Positions 1-6,260 are shown, counted from the stretch's first letter. The stretch: DNA of 7,162 nt from Bacillota bacterium (GCA_023389895.1 JAEWDX010000359.1:1-7162); one strand, 5' to 3'. Notes: generated by a model not told the origin, from the letters alone. Translations and numbers: made by a program.

Positions 1-285
1 GTCATAAGCGAGAATATAAAGGAGCAAATGCGCGAACAAATGAAGGATGTTGATTCTGATAAAATATACTGGGTTTCTGATGCAGGACTTGGTGAAGAAG
101 AAGAATGGGTTGAACTTTTTGAAACGATTAATAATGAGCAAAATTTCTATATTAATAACGATGGAAAATTAGTTATTTCCTTTGATAAATACGAAGTCGC
201 TCCAGGCTATATGGGGATTTGCGAATTTGTCATTCCGACAGAAGTTATTGCTGATATTTTAGTTGGAAATGAATATATCCATTAA
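1..285 (+). CDS. DUF3298/RsiV-like C-terminal domain protein (5' partial)
   Basis: The frame is open from the first base of the window, so this is the last 94 codons of a longer gene whose start lies upstream. An ATG at 28 is internal: it has no ribosome binding site, and the residues before it (VISENIKEQ) continue the same helix-like segment. The visible part has an acidic stretch (GLGEEEEW), then FYINNDGKLVISFDKYEVAP, GYMG and a F-x-IPTEVI ending. This NDGKLV...FDKYEVAPG...IP pattern is typical of the DUF3298 domain, found at the C-terminus of the extracytoplasmic anti-sigma factor RsiV and of several secreted or membrane-anchored Bacillus proteins. The domain class is recognised from family knowledge. 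Whether this copy is an anti-sigma factor cannot be decided, because the N-terminal half, where a membrane segment or sigma-binding region would sit, is missing. A terminator follows directly. Confidence 0.8.
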   Translation, partial: VISENIKEQMREQMKDVDSDKIYWVSDAGLGEEEEWVELFETINNEQNFYINNDGKLVISFDKYEVAPGYMGICEFVIPTEVIADILVGNEYIH

Positions 286-294
286 ATCATAAAT

Positions 295-318
295 GCTGTC
301 TCTTATGGGACAGCTTTT
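295..318 (+). terminator. Rho-independent terminator of the DUF3298 gene
   Basis: An 8-bp stem (GCTGTCTC paired with GGGACAGC, one G-T pair) encloses a TTAT tetraloop and is followed by TTTT. It starts 10 bases after the stop codon. The T-tract is short, so termination may be incomplete. Confidence 0.75.
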
Positions 319-395
319 CCTATTTAAAATGAGAGTTTTTATTTTGAAATTAGTGAAAGTTTCTGGTATTAGATTGTAAATATTTACTTTTACTC

Positions 396-424
396 TTGAA
401 TACATAACTTTCTTTCAATATAAT
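396..424 (+). promoter_or_regulatory. Candidate sigma-A promoter for lcfB
   Basis: TTGAAT at 396-401 (4 of 6 to the -35 consensus) and a perfect TATAAT at 419-424 are separated by 17 bases. Transcription would begin near 431, leaving a leader of about 110 bases that contains the FadR-type palindrome at 502-523. A second, weaker pair is TTGTGG 459-464 and TTTAAT 482-487, also with a 17-base spacer. It would place the start near 494, immediately before the palindrome. The sequence alone cannot tell which is used. With either, a bound repressor would sit downstream of the start point and could act as a roadblock or hinder initiation. Confidence 0.5.
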
Positions 425-501
425 ATATTTAGAAAACTTTTGTATTATTAAATTAATTTTGTGGAGCGACAACAAGATTGATTTAATAAAGTTTATTCAA
501 A

Positions 502-523
502 AATGAATGATTATTCATTCATT
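502..523 (+). promoter_or_regulatory. FadR-type operator upstream of lcfB
   Basis: Two perfectly complementary 9-base arms, AATGAATGA and TCATTCATT, flank a TTAT centre. This matches the operator recognised by Bacillus FadR (YsiA, a TetR-family repressor of fatty-acid degradation genes; consensus about TGAATGA-N4-TCATTCA as I recall it). DNA binding is relieved by long-chain acyl-CoA. B. subtilis lcfB is a known member of that regulon, which fits the gene found here. The operator overlaps an upstream in-frame ATG at 507, supporting the downstream ATG at 540 as the true start. Confidence 0.88.
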
Positions 524-539
524 AGAGGGGGAAGGGGAA

Positions 540-2090
540 ATGAATTTAACAGAACAGCTTCATGAAACAGCGAGAAAAATGGGGGAAAAACCGGCCTACT
601 ATTTTATGGATCAATCAAGTACATATGCTGAACTTGATGGGGCCGTAACGAGATTTGCAGCAGGATTAGCAGAAATGGGCATACAAAAAGGGGATCATAT
701 TGCCTTACTTTTAGGAAACTCTCCGCATTATGTTATCAGTTTATATGGAGCACTACGACTTGGGGCAACGGTTATCCCGATAAATCCAATCTATACTCCA
801 GATGAAATTGGCTATATTATTCAAAATGGTGATGTTAAAGCAGTTGTTATGCTTGATCTTCTTTTACCATTAGCAGAGAAAGCGCACCATGGGTTACCGA
901 AAGTAGAGAACTTTATTATTTGTGAAACATCTCAAGGAAAAAATGATGAGTCGGAGCGAGCTAGTTTATCTGTTTATCCAAAATTGAAACCGTTTTCACA
1001 AGTGGTTGCTTTAGGAAATTCACATTTTAATGAAGTGGAAATAGATGATGATGAAGTGGCCATCATTTTGTACACTTCAGGAACAACAGGAAAGCCAAAA
1101 GGTGCAATGCTTACACATAGAAACCTTTATAGCAATGCAAAGGATATAAGTGATTATTTGCATATGAACGAAAATGATCGAGTTATTACGACTCTTCCAA
1201 TGTTCCATGTTTTCTGTTTAACGGTTGCATTAAATGCTCCACTTATGGATGGGGCAACCATTATTATTGATCCGAAATTTAGTCCACAAGAAATCTTTAG
1301 GCTTGTAGGTAAATATGAGCCAACAGTATTTGCTGGTGTGCCAACAATGTATAATTTCCTTTTGCAATATGCAGAAGGGTATGGAGGAAATTTAAACTCA
1401 TTACGGCTTTGCATTTCAGGAGGCTCATCCTTGCCGGTCGCATTATTAAAGAGCTTCGAAAAGAAATTTAATGTGATGGTTTCAGAGGGATATGGACTTT
1501 CTGAAGCCTCGCCAGTTACATGCTTTAATCCGCTAGATCGCCCACGAAAACCAGGCTCAATTGGCCGGTCGATTATTAATGTCGAAAATAAAGTTGTCAA
1601 TGAGCTTGGCGAGGAGGTTTCAGCAGGAGAAGTTGGAGAGCTTATCGTACGCGGACCGAATGTAATGAAGGGCTATTACAAAATGCCAGAAGAAACTGCG
1701 GCAACGATTAAAGACGGTTGGCTATATACAGGTGATTTAGCTCGGATGGATGAAGAGGGATACTTTTATATTGTTGATCGGAAGAAGGAATTAATTATCG
1801 TTGGTGGTTATAATGTCTATCCTAGAGAGGTAGAAGAGGTGCTTTATGACCATCCAGATGTAGTTGAAGCGGCAGTTATCGGGGTGCCTGATCCGAATCT
1901 TGGTGAGGCAGTCCAATGCTATGTTGTGAAGAAAAATCCTACTCTAACTGAGGAGCAGCTACTAGAATATTGTACTCAGCATTTAGCAAAATATAAACTT
2001 CCTTCTAGCATCGAATTTTTGGACGAGCTTCCAAAGAATACGACAGGAAAAATTTTACGAAGAGCGTTAAAAGCCCAAGTTTTGCAATAA
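540..2090 (+). CDS. lcfB: Long-chain fatty acid--CoA ligase (LcfB-type)
   Basis: This cytoplasmic acyl-CoA synthetase of the ANL adenylating superfamily, 516 residues, would activate a fatty acid to acyl-AMP and then acyl-CoA for beta-oxidation. Visible motifs are the P-loop-like YTSGTTGKPKG (178-188), GYGLSEASP (317-325), YTGD (396-399), the hinge region IVDRKKELIIVGGYNVYPRE (411-430), and PKNTTGK with the expected catalytic lysine K504. Length and wording match B. subtilis LcfB (YhfL, 513 residues) closely from recall, including ALLLGNSP, PMFHVFCLTV and SPVTCFNP. I chose ATG 540 because a strong AGAGGGGGA-type ribosome binding site lies about 9 bases upstream. The in-frame ATG at 507 would translate the operator and has no such site. 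A FadR-type box in the leader implies derepression by long-chain acyl-CoA. The gene is followed by its own terminator and appears monocistronic. Chain-length preference is inferred, not visible. Confidence 0.95.
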   Translation: MNLTEQLHETARKMGEKPAYYFMDQSSTYAELDGAVTRFAAGLAEMGIQKGDHIALLLGNSPHYVISLYGALRLGATVIPINPIYTPDEIGYIIQNGDVKAVVMLDLLLPLAEKAHHGLPKVENFIICETSQGKNDESERASLSVYPKLKPFSQVVALGNSHFNEVEIDDDEVAIILYTSGTTGKPKGAMLTHRNLYSNAKDISDYLHMNENDRVITTLPMFHVFCLTVALNAPLMDGATIIIDPKFSPQEIFRLVGKYEPTVFAGVPTMYNFLLQYAEGYGGNLNSLRLCISGGSSLPVALLKSFEKKFNVMVSEGYGLSEASPVTCFNPLDRPRKPGSIGRSIINVENKVVNELGEEVSAGEVGELIVRGPNVMKGYYKMPEETAATIKDGWLYTGDLARMDEEGYFYIVDRKKELIIVGGYNVYPREVEEVLYDHPDVVEAAVIGVPDPNLGEAVQCYVVKKNPTLTEEQLLEYCTQHLAKYKLPSSIEFLDELPKNTTGKILRRALKAQVLQ

Positions 2091-2129
2091 CTGTTTGAAA
2101 TAAACACAAGATCTTAAAGAGTTAAATGG

Positions 2130-2158
2130 ACCAAGCAGAAGAATTGCTTGGTTTTTTT
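2130..2158 (+). terminator. Rho-independent terminator of lcfB
   Basis: A 7-bp stem (CCAAGCA with TGCTTGG, loop GAAGAAT) is followed by seven T residues, 40 bases after the lcfB stop. It separates lcfB from the hydratase gene. Confidence 0.9.
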
Positions 2159-2258
2159 CATCCGAAAATGTCAGGGGATTTGGCAGAACTTGAACTTGAA
2201 GGATTTTCATGAATGAAAGCGAATTTGAATAAAAAGGAATGAAAGGGGAGTGGAAATA

Positions 2259-3038
2259 ATGAGTTCTATTTTAGTTGAGAGAAATGAGCATATCGCAGTC
2301 ATAACAATAAACCGACCTGATGCACTAAATGCTTTAAACTTTACTACTTTAGCTGAGCTGCAAGCAGTGGTTGAGGAAATCCGTATCGATAACGAGGTAA
2401 GGGTTGTTATTATTACCGGTGCAGGAGAAAAGGCATTTAGTGTAGGAGCTGATTTAAAGGAACGCAAAACGTTAACAGATTTAGAGGTTCGAAGGAATCT
2501 TTATAAAATCGGTGAAGTCTTTTCATTAATCGATCATTTACCACAGCCGACGATCGCAGCAATAAATGGCTTTGCATTCGGCGGGGGAATGGAGCTTGCG
2601 CTAGCTTGCGATTTTCGAATTGCCGTTTCGGAAGCTTTAATGGGATTGACAGAAACAAGCTTAGCCATTATTCCTGGTGCAGGTGGGACACAACGTCTGC
2701 CGAGATTGATTGGTCAGGCAAAGGCATTGGAATTCATTTTAACGGCAAAACGGTTAACGTCAGAGGAAGCGCTTGAAAATGGAATTTTAAATAGAATCGC
2801 AGCAGAAAAATCTGAATTACTTAATGCTAGCTTTGAATTTGCAAAGGAAATGCTGGCAAATGGACCACTTGCCATCCAACAGGCAAAATTCGCTGTTAAA
2901 CATGGAATGGGAGTTGATTTACAAACAGGCCTACAAATAGAAAGAAAAGCCTATGAGGTTATCATTCCAACAGAAGATCGGCTAGAAGCACTAGCTGCAT
3001 TTACAGAAAAAAGAAGACCAAAATTCAAAGGAAAATAG
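2259..3038 (+). CDS. Enoyl-CoA hydratase/isomerase family protein (crotonase fold)
   Basis: This 259-residue protein has the full length of a crotonase-fold hydratase, which adds water across the double bond of an enoyl-CoA. Oxyanion-hole segments are visible at AFSVGADLKER (59-69) and GFAFGGGMELALACD (104-118). The two glutamates needed for hydration are present: E112 in GGGMEL and E132 in LTETSLAIIPGAGGTQRLP. The C-terminus, RRPKFKGK, is typical of the family. Wording such as ADLKER, GLTETSLAIIPGAGGTQRLP and IPTEDRLEAL(A)AF resembles the methylglutaconyl-CoA hydratase (AUH/YngF) branch more than FadB (YsiB), so a role in leucine breakdown is as possible as beta-oxidation. ATG 2259 is chosen because AGGGGAG (2244-2250) lies 8 bases upstream. 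The in-frame GTG at 2250 lies within that ribosome binding site. The gene is flanked by terminators on both sides. No convincing promoter was found in the 100 bases upstream; TTGGCA at 2180-2185 is the best -35 candidate but lacks a good -10. Confidence 0.93.
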   Translation: MSSILVERNEHIAVITINRPDALNALNFTTLAELQAVVEEIRIDNEVRVVIITGAGEKAFSVGADLKERKTLTDLEVRRNLYKIGEVFSLIDHLPQPTIAAINGFAFGGGMELALACDFRIAVSEALMGLTETSLAIIPGAGGTQRLPRLIGQAKALEFILTAKRLTSEEALENGILNRIAAEKSELLNASFEFAKEMLANGPLAIQQAKFAVKHGMGVDLQTGLQIERKAYEVIIPTEDRLEALAAFTEKRRPKFKGK

Positions 3039-3051
3039 CTTAGAAGATAAC

Positions 3052-3099
3052 AAACCTAAGAATGTTGATTTTATCGTACATTCTTAGGTTTTGCTTTTT
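3052..3099 (+). terminator. Rho-independent terminator of the hydratase gene
   Basis: A perfect 14-bp stem (AAACCTAAGAATGT, 3052-3065, with its complement at 3078-3091) encloses a 12-base loop and is followed by TTTTGCTTTTT. It begins 13 bases after the stop codon. Confidence 0.92.
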
Positions 3100-3179
3100 A
3101 CATCAACACTATTTAACAACCCTAATAAGAAAGCCCCACCTTCAAAATGAATAATTTTTTTGAAAATAGTAAAAAGTAC

Positions 3180-3209
3180 TTGAAATTCCATCTTTAATAG
3201 CTTTATAAT
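3180..3209 (+). promoter_or_regulatory. Sigma-A promoter of the ABC transporter operon
   Basis: TTGAAA (3180-3185, 5 of 6) and TATAAT (3204-3209, 6 of 6) are separated by 18 bases. Transcription would start near 3216, giving a leader of about 50 bases. That is too short for a T-box or a typical riboswitch. An imperfect palindrome lies upstream of the -35 (TTCAAAA 3141-3147, TTTTGAA 3158-3164) and could be an operator, but it is AT-rich and may be chance. Confidence 0.7.
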
Positions 3210-3218
3210 TTAATGAAT

Positions 3219-3241
3219 AAAAGCATAAAAGCATAAAAGCG
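3219..3241 (+). repeat. Short tandem repeat, AAAAGCAT x 2.9
   Basis: Two complete copies of AAAAGCAT are followed by AAAAGCG. They begin about 10 bases after the -10 element, at the start of the predicted transcript of the ABC operon, and end shortly before its ribosome binding site (about 3254-3260). The repeat could be a regulator binding array, a slippage-prone spacer, or chance in AT-rich DNA. Confidence 0.7.
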
Positions 3242-3265
3242 TTCAAGTGAAAAAGAGGGGATGGA

Positions 3266-4285
3266 ATGATGTTTAATAGATTGAAGGTGCTAGCAGCAAC
3301 TAGCTTAGTAGGTGTTGCCCTATTGAGCGGTTGTGGAACGGAGAATTCAAGTAAAACGAGTGGAGAAAATAATGGTCAAGCCAATGCCAATGGGGCAGGA
3401 AAAACATATAAAATTGGCGTGACCCAAATAGTTGAGCATCCATCATTAGATGCAGCATTTGAAGGTTTTAAGAAAGCATTGGAGGATGAGGGGCTTAAAG
3501 TATCATATGATATCCAAATCGCCCAAGGCGATCAAAACAATAATCAGGCAATCGCAACAAATTTTGTTGGTGATCAAGTAGATTTGATTTTTGCTAATTC
3601 AACTCCAAGTGCATTAGGTGCATTAAATGCGACGAAGGAGATTCCGATTGTTTTCACATCGGTTTCTGATCCTGTTGGGGCAAAGCTTGTTCCTTCAATG
3701 GAAACCCCTGGTGGGAATATTACGGGAACAACTGATATGCATCCTGATGCGATTCCAAATATGGTGAAGTTTATTGATGAGAATTATCATGACAAAACAG
3801 TAGGGGTTATTTACAATTCTGGTGAACAAAACTCCGTTTCGCAAATCGATCTTGTGAAAGATGCAATAAAAGGAGGAAGCCTTAAACTGGCCGAGGCTAC
3901 TGTTTCGACATCAGCAGAAGTGAAGCAGGCGACTGAATCATTAATTGGAAAAGCAGACGTATTCTATGTGATCACAGATAATACAGTCGTATCAGCACTA
4001 GAATCTGTAGTTCAAGTTGCCAATGATCAACATATTCCACTTATTGTAGGGGAACTGGATTCTGTTAAGCGTGGTGGGTTTGCAGCATACGGCTTTGATT
4101 ATCGTGATATCGGCTATGAAACAGGTGTAATGGCAGCCCAAATTTTAAAAGGGGAGAAAAAGCCTTCTGAACTGCCTGTTCAATATCCACAAAATTTAAA
4201 GCTGATCATTAATAAAAAGGCGGCCGAAGAAATGAAGATCGAATTACAAGCGGAATGGAATGACATTGCTGAATTCATTGAATAA
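3266..4285 (+). CDS. ABC transporter substrate-binding lipoprotein (TrpX/CD0873-type)
   Basis: This 339-residue lipoprotein would be anchored outside the membrane and deliver a solute to the permease encoded next. It has a basic N-terminus, a hydrophobic segment (8-20) and the lipobox LLSGC with lipidated C23, then a polar low-complexity linker rich in S, G and N (24-46). The mature part is an ABC_sub_bind (PF04392-type) domain. Characteristic segments are IGVTQIVEHPSLDAAFEGF (50-68), FANSTPSALGAL (109-120), VFTSVSDPVGAKLV (129-142), NITGTTDMHP (151-160), IYNSGEQNS (182-190), VITDNTVVSAL (235-245) and GFDYRDIGYETG (276-287). Characterised relatives bind aromatic amino acids (pneumococcal TrpX, C. 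difficile CD0873), so an amino-acid ligand is inferred but not shown. ATG 3266 follows GAGG at 3255-3258 with 7 bases between; the adjacent ATG 3269 is also possible. The gene ends in tandem stops TAA TAG. It is first in a three-gene operon. Confidence 0.92.
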   Translation: MMFNRLKVLAATSLVGVALLSGCGTENSSKTSGENNGQANANGAGKTYKIGVTQIVEHPSLDAAFEGFKKALEDEGLKVSYDIQIAQGDQNNNQAIATNFVGDQVDLIFANSTPSALGALNATKEIPIVFTSVSDPVGAKLVPSMETPGGNITGTTDMHPDAIPNMVKFIDENYHDKTVGVIYNSGEQNSVSQIDLVKDAIKGGSLKLAEATVSTSAEVKQATESLIGKADVFYVITDNTVVSALESVVQVANDQHIPLIVGELDSVKRGGFAAYGFDYRDIGYETGVMAAQILKGEKKPSELPVQYPQNLKLIINKKAAEEMKIELQAEWNDIAEFIE

Positions 4286-4314
4286 TAGTTAAAGCATTAG
4301 AAAGGAAGAGTTAT

Positions 4315-5313
4315 ATGCCTACAGCCATATTTGGATCAATAGAAGCGGGAGCGATTTATGCATTAATGGCGCTAGGAGTTTATCTATCATTTAGAATTCT
4401 TGATTTTCCTGACCTAACAGTGGATGGAAGCTTTGTCACCGGGGCAGCAGTAGCAGCCGTCTTAATTGTCGGTGGGACAAATCCTTTCCTTGCCACCTTC
4501 ATCGCTCTAGTTTGCGGTTTTTTGGCAGGCTGTCTAACAGGGCTTCTCCATACGAAAGGAAAAATAAATCCGCTTCTCTCGGGAATATTGATGATGATAG
4601 CTCTGTATTCAATTAATTTACGAATTATGGGGAAATCAACTGTCCCGCTATTAGCAGAAGAAACGGTGATCACGAAATTAATAGCATTTTGGCAAGGCCT
4701 TGGCATTGATCGAGCCATTGCGGTAATGATCCCTAGCTTTGTTCCGAAAACTTGGGGGATCCTTATCCTAATGTTAATCCTTTCCTTTATCGTTAAGATA
4801 CTGATTGATTTGTTTTTAAAAACAGATCTTGGCTTAGCAATTCGAGCAACAGGAAATAATGAAACGATGATTCGCAGTTTTTCGGCAGATACTGATTTAT
4901 TAAAAATTCTTGGGCTTGGTTTATCAAATGCGTTAGTTGCCTTTTCGGGGGCGCTAATTGCCCAATATAATGGTTTCAGTGATGTTGGAATGGGGATAGG
5001 CATGATTATTATTGGCTTAGCCTCAGTTATTATTGGTGAAGCGATATTTGGTGCAAAATCGATTGTAAGAGCGACATTAGCTGTTATTGGTGGAGCGATT
5101 TTCTACCGGATCATTGTGACATTGGCATTGCGGGTCGAATTTCTTGAAACGGGTGATATGAAGCTGATTACTGCCTTTATTGTCGTTTGTGCACTCATTC
5201 TTCCAAAGCTAATTGATAAACAGAGGGAGAAGCAGCGCAAAAAACGGCGGATAGCTGAAAAAGCTTATGAGAATGGTGGTGAATGTCTTGCTGCAATTAA
5301 AGCAGATTCATAA
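4315..5313 (+). CDS. ABC transporter permease (LivH-like, BPD_transp_2 family)
   Basis: This 332-residue integral membrane protein is the channel subunit of the importer. About eight or nine hydrophobic segments can be seen (roughly 5-27, 38-53, 58-78, 86-105, 146-168, 198-218, 226-243, 250-271, 283-300). The FRILDFPDLTVDGSF segment (26-40) is a hallmark of permeases paired with TrpX-like binding proteins. The cytoplasmic stretch DLGLAIRATGNNETMIRSFS (171-190) is the expected coupling region contacting the ATPase. ATG 4315 has AAAGGAAG (4301-4308) 6 bases upstream and lies 29 bases after the binding-protein stop. The tail after residue 300 is strongly basic (KQREKQRKKRR). The last 15 or so codons read through the ribosome binding site and start of the ATPase gene in another frame, so the two genes overlap and are probably translationally coupled. 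Confidence 0.93.
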   Translation: MPTAIFGSIEAGAIYALMALGVYLSFRILDFPDLTVDGSFVTGAAVAAVLIVGGTNPFLATFIALVCGFLAGCLTGLLHTKGKINPLLSGILMMIALYSINLRIMGKSTVPLLAEETVITKLIAFWQGLGIDRAIAVMIPSFVPKTWGILILMLILSFIVKILIDLFLKTDLGLAIRATGNNETMIRSFSADTDLLKILGLGLSNALVAFSGALIAQYNGFSDVGMGIGMIIIGLASVIIGEAIFGAKSIVRATLAVIGGAIFYRIIVTLALRVEFLETGDMKLITAFIVVCALILPKLIDKQREKQRKKRRIAEKAYENGGECLAAIKADS

Positions 5314-6082
5314 AGTTTTCAATGAAGGAACACCAGATGAAAAAGTTGCCTTGCAGCAAATGAATCTCCATTTAAAGCCAGGCGATTTCATGACTGTAAT
5401 CGGCAGTAATGGAGCGGGAAAGTCGACATTGATGAACTTGATTTCGGGAAAGATGATTCCTGACCTTGGACAGGTGGTAATAGACAATCATGATGTAACC
5501 TTTGTAAAAGAACATAAGAGAGCAAAATTAATTGGTCGAGTTTTTCAAGATCCAATGGCTGGAACAGCTCCTGCAATGACAATTGAAGAGAATCTTGCAA
5601 TTGCTTTTTCGCGAACAACTTCCCGCAGTCTTAAGAAGGGTGTGACAAAGGACAAAAGGAATTTTTTTCAAGAAATGCTGGAAACATTGCATCTTGGACT
5701 GGAAAATCGTTTGCAAGCAAAGGTTGGTTTATTATCTGGAGGAGAGCGACAAGCACTGTCATTATTGATGGCCACGTTCACAGAACCGAAAATTTTGCTT
5801 CTTGATGAACATACGGCAGCACTCGATCCGTCAAGAGCAGAGCTTGTTACTGAACTAACGAAGGAAATTGTGGCGACCTATAAGCTTACAACTTTAATGG
5901 TGACACATAATATGCAGCAGGCACTCGATCTAGGCAATCGCTTAATGATGATGGATAAAGGTCAGCTTATATTCGAAGCAAATGAGGAGCAAAAGAAAAA
6001 TTTAACTGTTGATCAGCTTCTTCTTGAATTCCAGCGAATTCGTGGAGAGAAAATGAACAGTGATAAAGCGGTACTTATTTAA
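5288..6082 (+). CDS. ABC transporter ATP-binding protein
   Basis: This nucleotide-binding subunit powers the importer from the cytoplasmic side. Counting from the TTG at 5288 it has 264 residues: Walker A GSNGAGKST (39-47), Q-loop VFQDP (Q87), signature LSGGERQ (149-155), Walker B ILLLDEH (169-175, catalytic E174), D-loop ALDP (178-181) and switch histidine in MVTHN (H207). The histidine after the Walker B glutamate and the segment DPMAGTAPAMTIEENLAIA (88-106) are, as I recall, typical of ATPases paired with TrpX-like systems. The start is uncertain. TTG 5288 is preferred because GGTGGTGA (5275-5282) is the only Shine-Dalgarno-like site and LLQLKQIHKVF then begins as family members do. ATG 5273 and ATG 5267 are in frame but have no ribosome binding site, and would enlarge the overlap with the permease gene (26 bases from TTG, 47 from ATG 5267). 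It is the last gene of the operon. Confidence 0.92.
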   Translation: MLQLKQIHKVFNEGTPDEKVALQQMNLHLKPGDFMTVIGSNGAGKSTLMNLISGKMIPDLGQVVIDNHDVTFVKEHKRAKLIGRVFQDPMAGTAPAMTIEENLAIAFSRTTSRSLKKGVTKDKRNFFQEMLETLHLGLENRLQAKVGLLSGGERQALSLLMATFTEPKILLLDEHTAALDPSRAELVTELTKEIVATYKLTTLMVTHNMQQALDLGNRLMMMDKGQLIFEANEEQKKNLTVDQLLLEFQRIRGEKMNSDKAVLI

Positions 6083-6096
6083 AGACGATATTTTAT

Positions 6097-6138
6097 AAAA
6101 AAACAAGAATGCCATAAAATTAACATTCTTGTTTTTTT
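6097..6138. terminator. Bidirectional Rho-independent terminator
   Basis: A 15-bp perfect stem (6097-6111 with 6124-6138) encloses a 12-base loop. The GC-containing core is CAAGAATG/CATTCTTG, flanked by A7 on the left and T7 on the right, so either strand's transcript ends in a U-tract. It lies 15 bases after the ATPase stop and can also end the convergent transcript of the minus-strand regulator gene. Confidence 0.9.
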
Positions 6139-6139
6139 G

Positions 6140-6173
6140 ATTCGCCGATAAAATGCTTATATTCGCCGATAAA
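6140..6173. repeat. 13-bp direct repeat ATTCGCCGATAAA
   Basis: Two identical copies, 6140-6152 and 6161-6173, start 21 bases apart, which is about two helical turns. They lie between the shared terminator and the end of the minus-strand regulator gene. The sequence is GC-richer than its surroundings. No third copy was found in the window. It may be a small interspersed intergenic repeat or a protein binding site; nothing in the window decides this. Confidence 0.85.
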
Positions 6174-6260
6174 TGATTTGCTTCTGTTTAAAAAGCTGAA
6201 ATGGTGATTTTACACCTCTCTACGAATTTTTAAGAAGATAAGTTAATCAGCTTCGTATTT

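Noticed and set aside
459..474. TGTGGAGCGACAACA as a CcpA cre site ahead of lcfB.
   Set aside because: The central CG is one base out of register with the cre consensus and the flanking bases do not match.
507..539. An upstream in-frame ATG that would add 11 residues to the acyl-CoA ligase.
   Set aside because: It lies within the FadR-type palindrome, has no ribosome binding site, and the ATG at 540 has a strong one. The extra residues (MIIHSLEGEGE) are translated operator and Shine-Dalgarno sequence.
1154..1600. A 148-codon open frame on the minus strand inside lcfB.
   Set aside because: It lies wholly within a clearly coding plus-strand gene, resembles no family I know, and has no ribosome binding site or promoter support. 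The minus-strand frames within the hydratase, permease and ATPase genes were dropped for the same reason.
2168..2212. A 14-codon open frame (MSGDLAELELEGFS) between lcfB and the hydratase gene.
   Set aside because: There is no ribosome binding site; the start lies in the tail of the lcfB terminator. Its length is within chance.
6221..6257. A hairpin (TACGAA/TTCGTA) just beyond the XRE-cupin stop as its terminator.
   Set aside because: The stem is 6 bp with a 25-base loop and no U-tract follows on the minus strand. The 15-bp hairpin at 6097-6138 is a far better terminator for that transcript.
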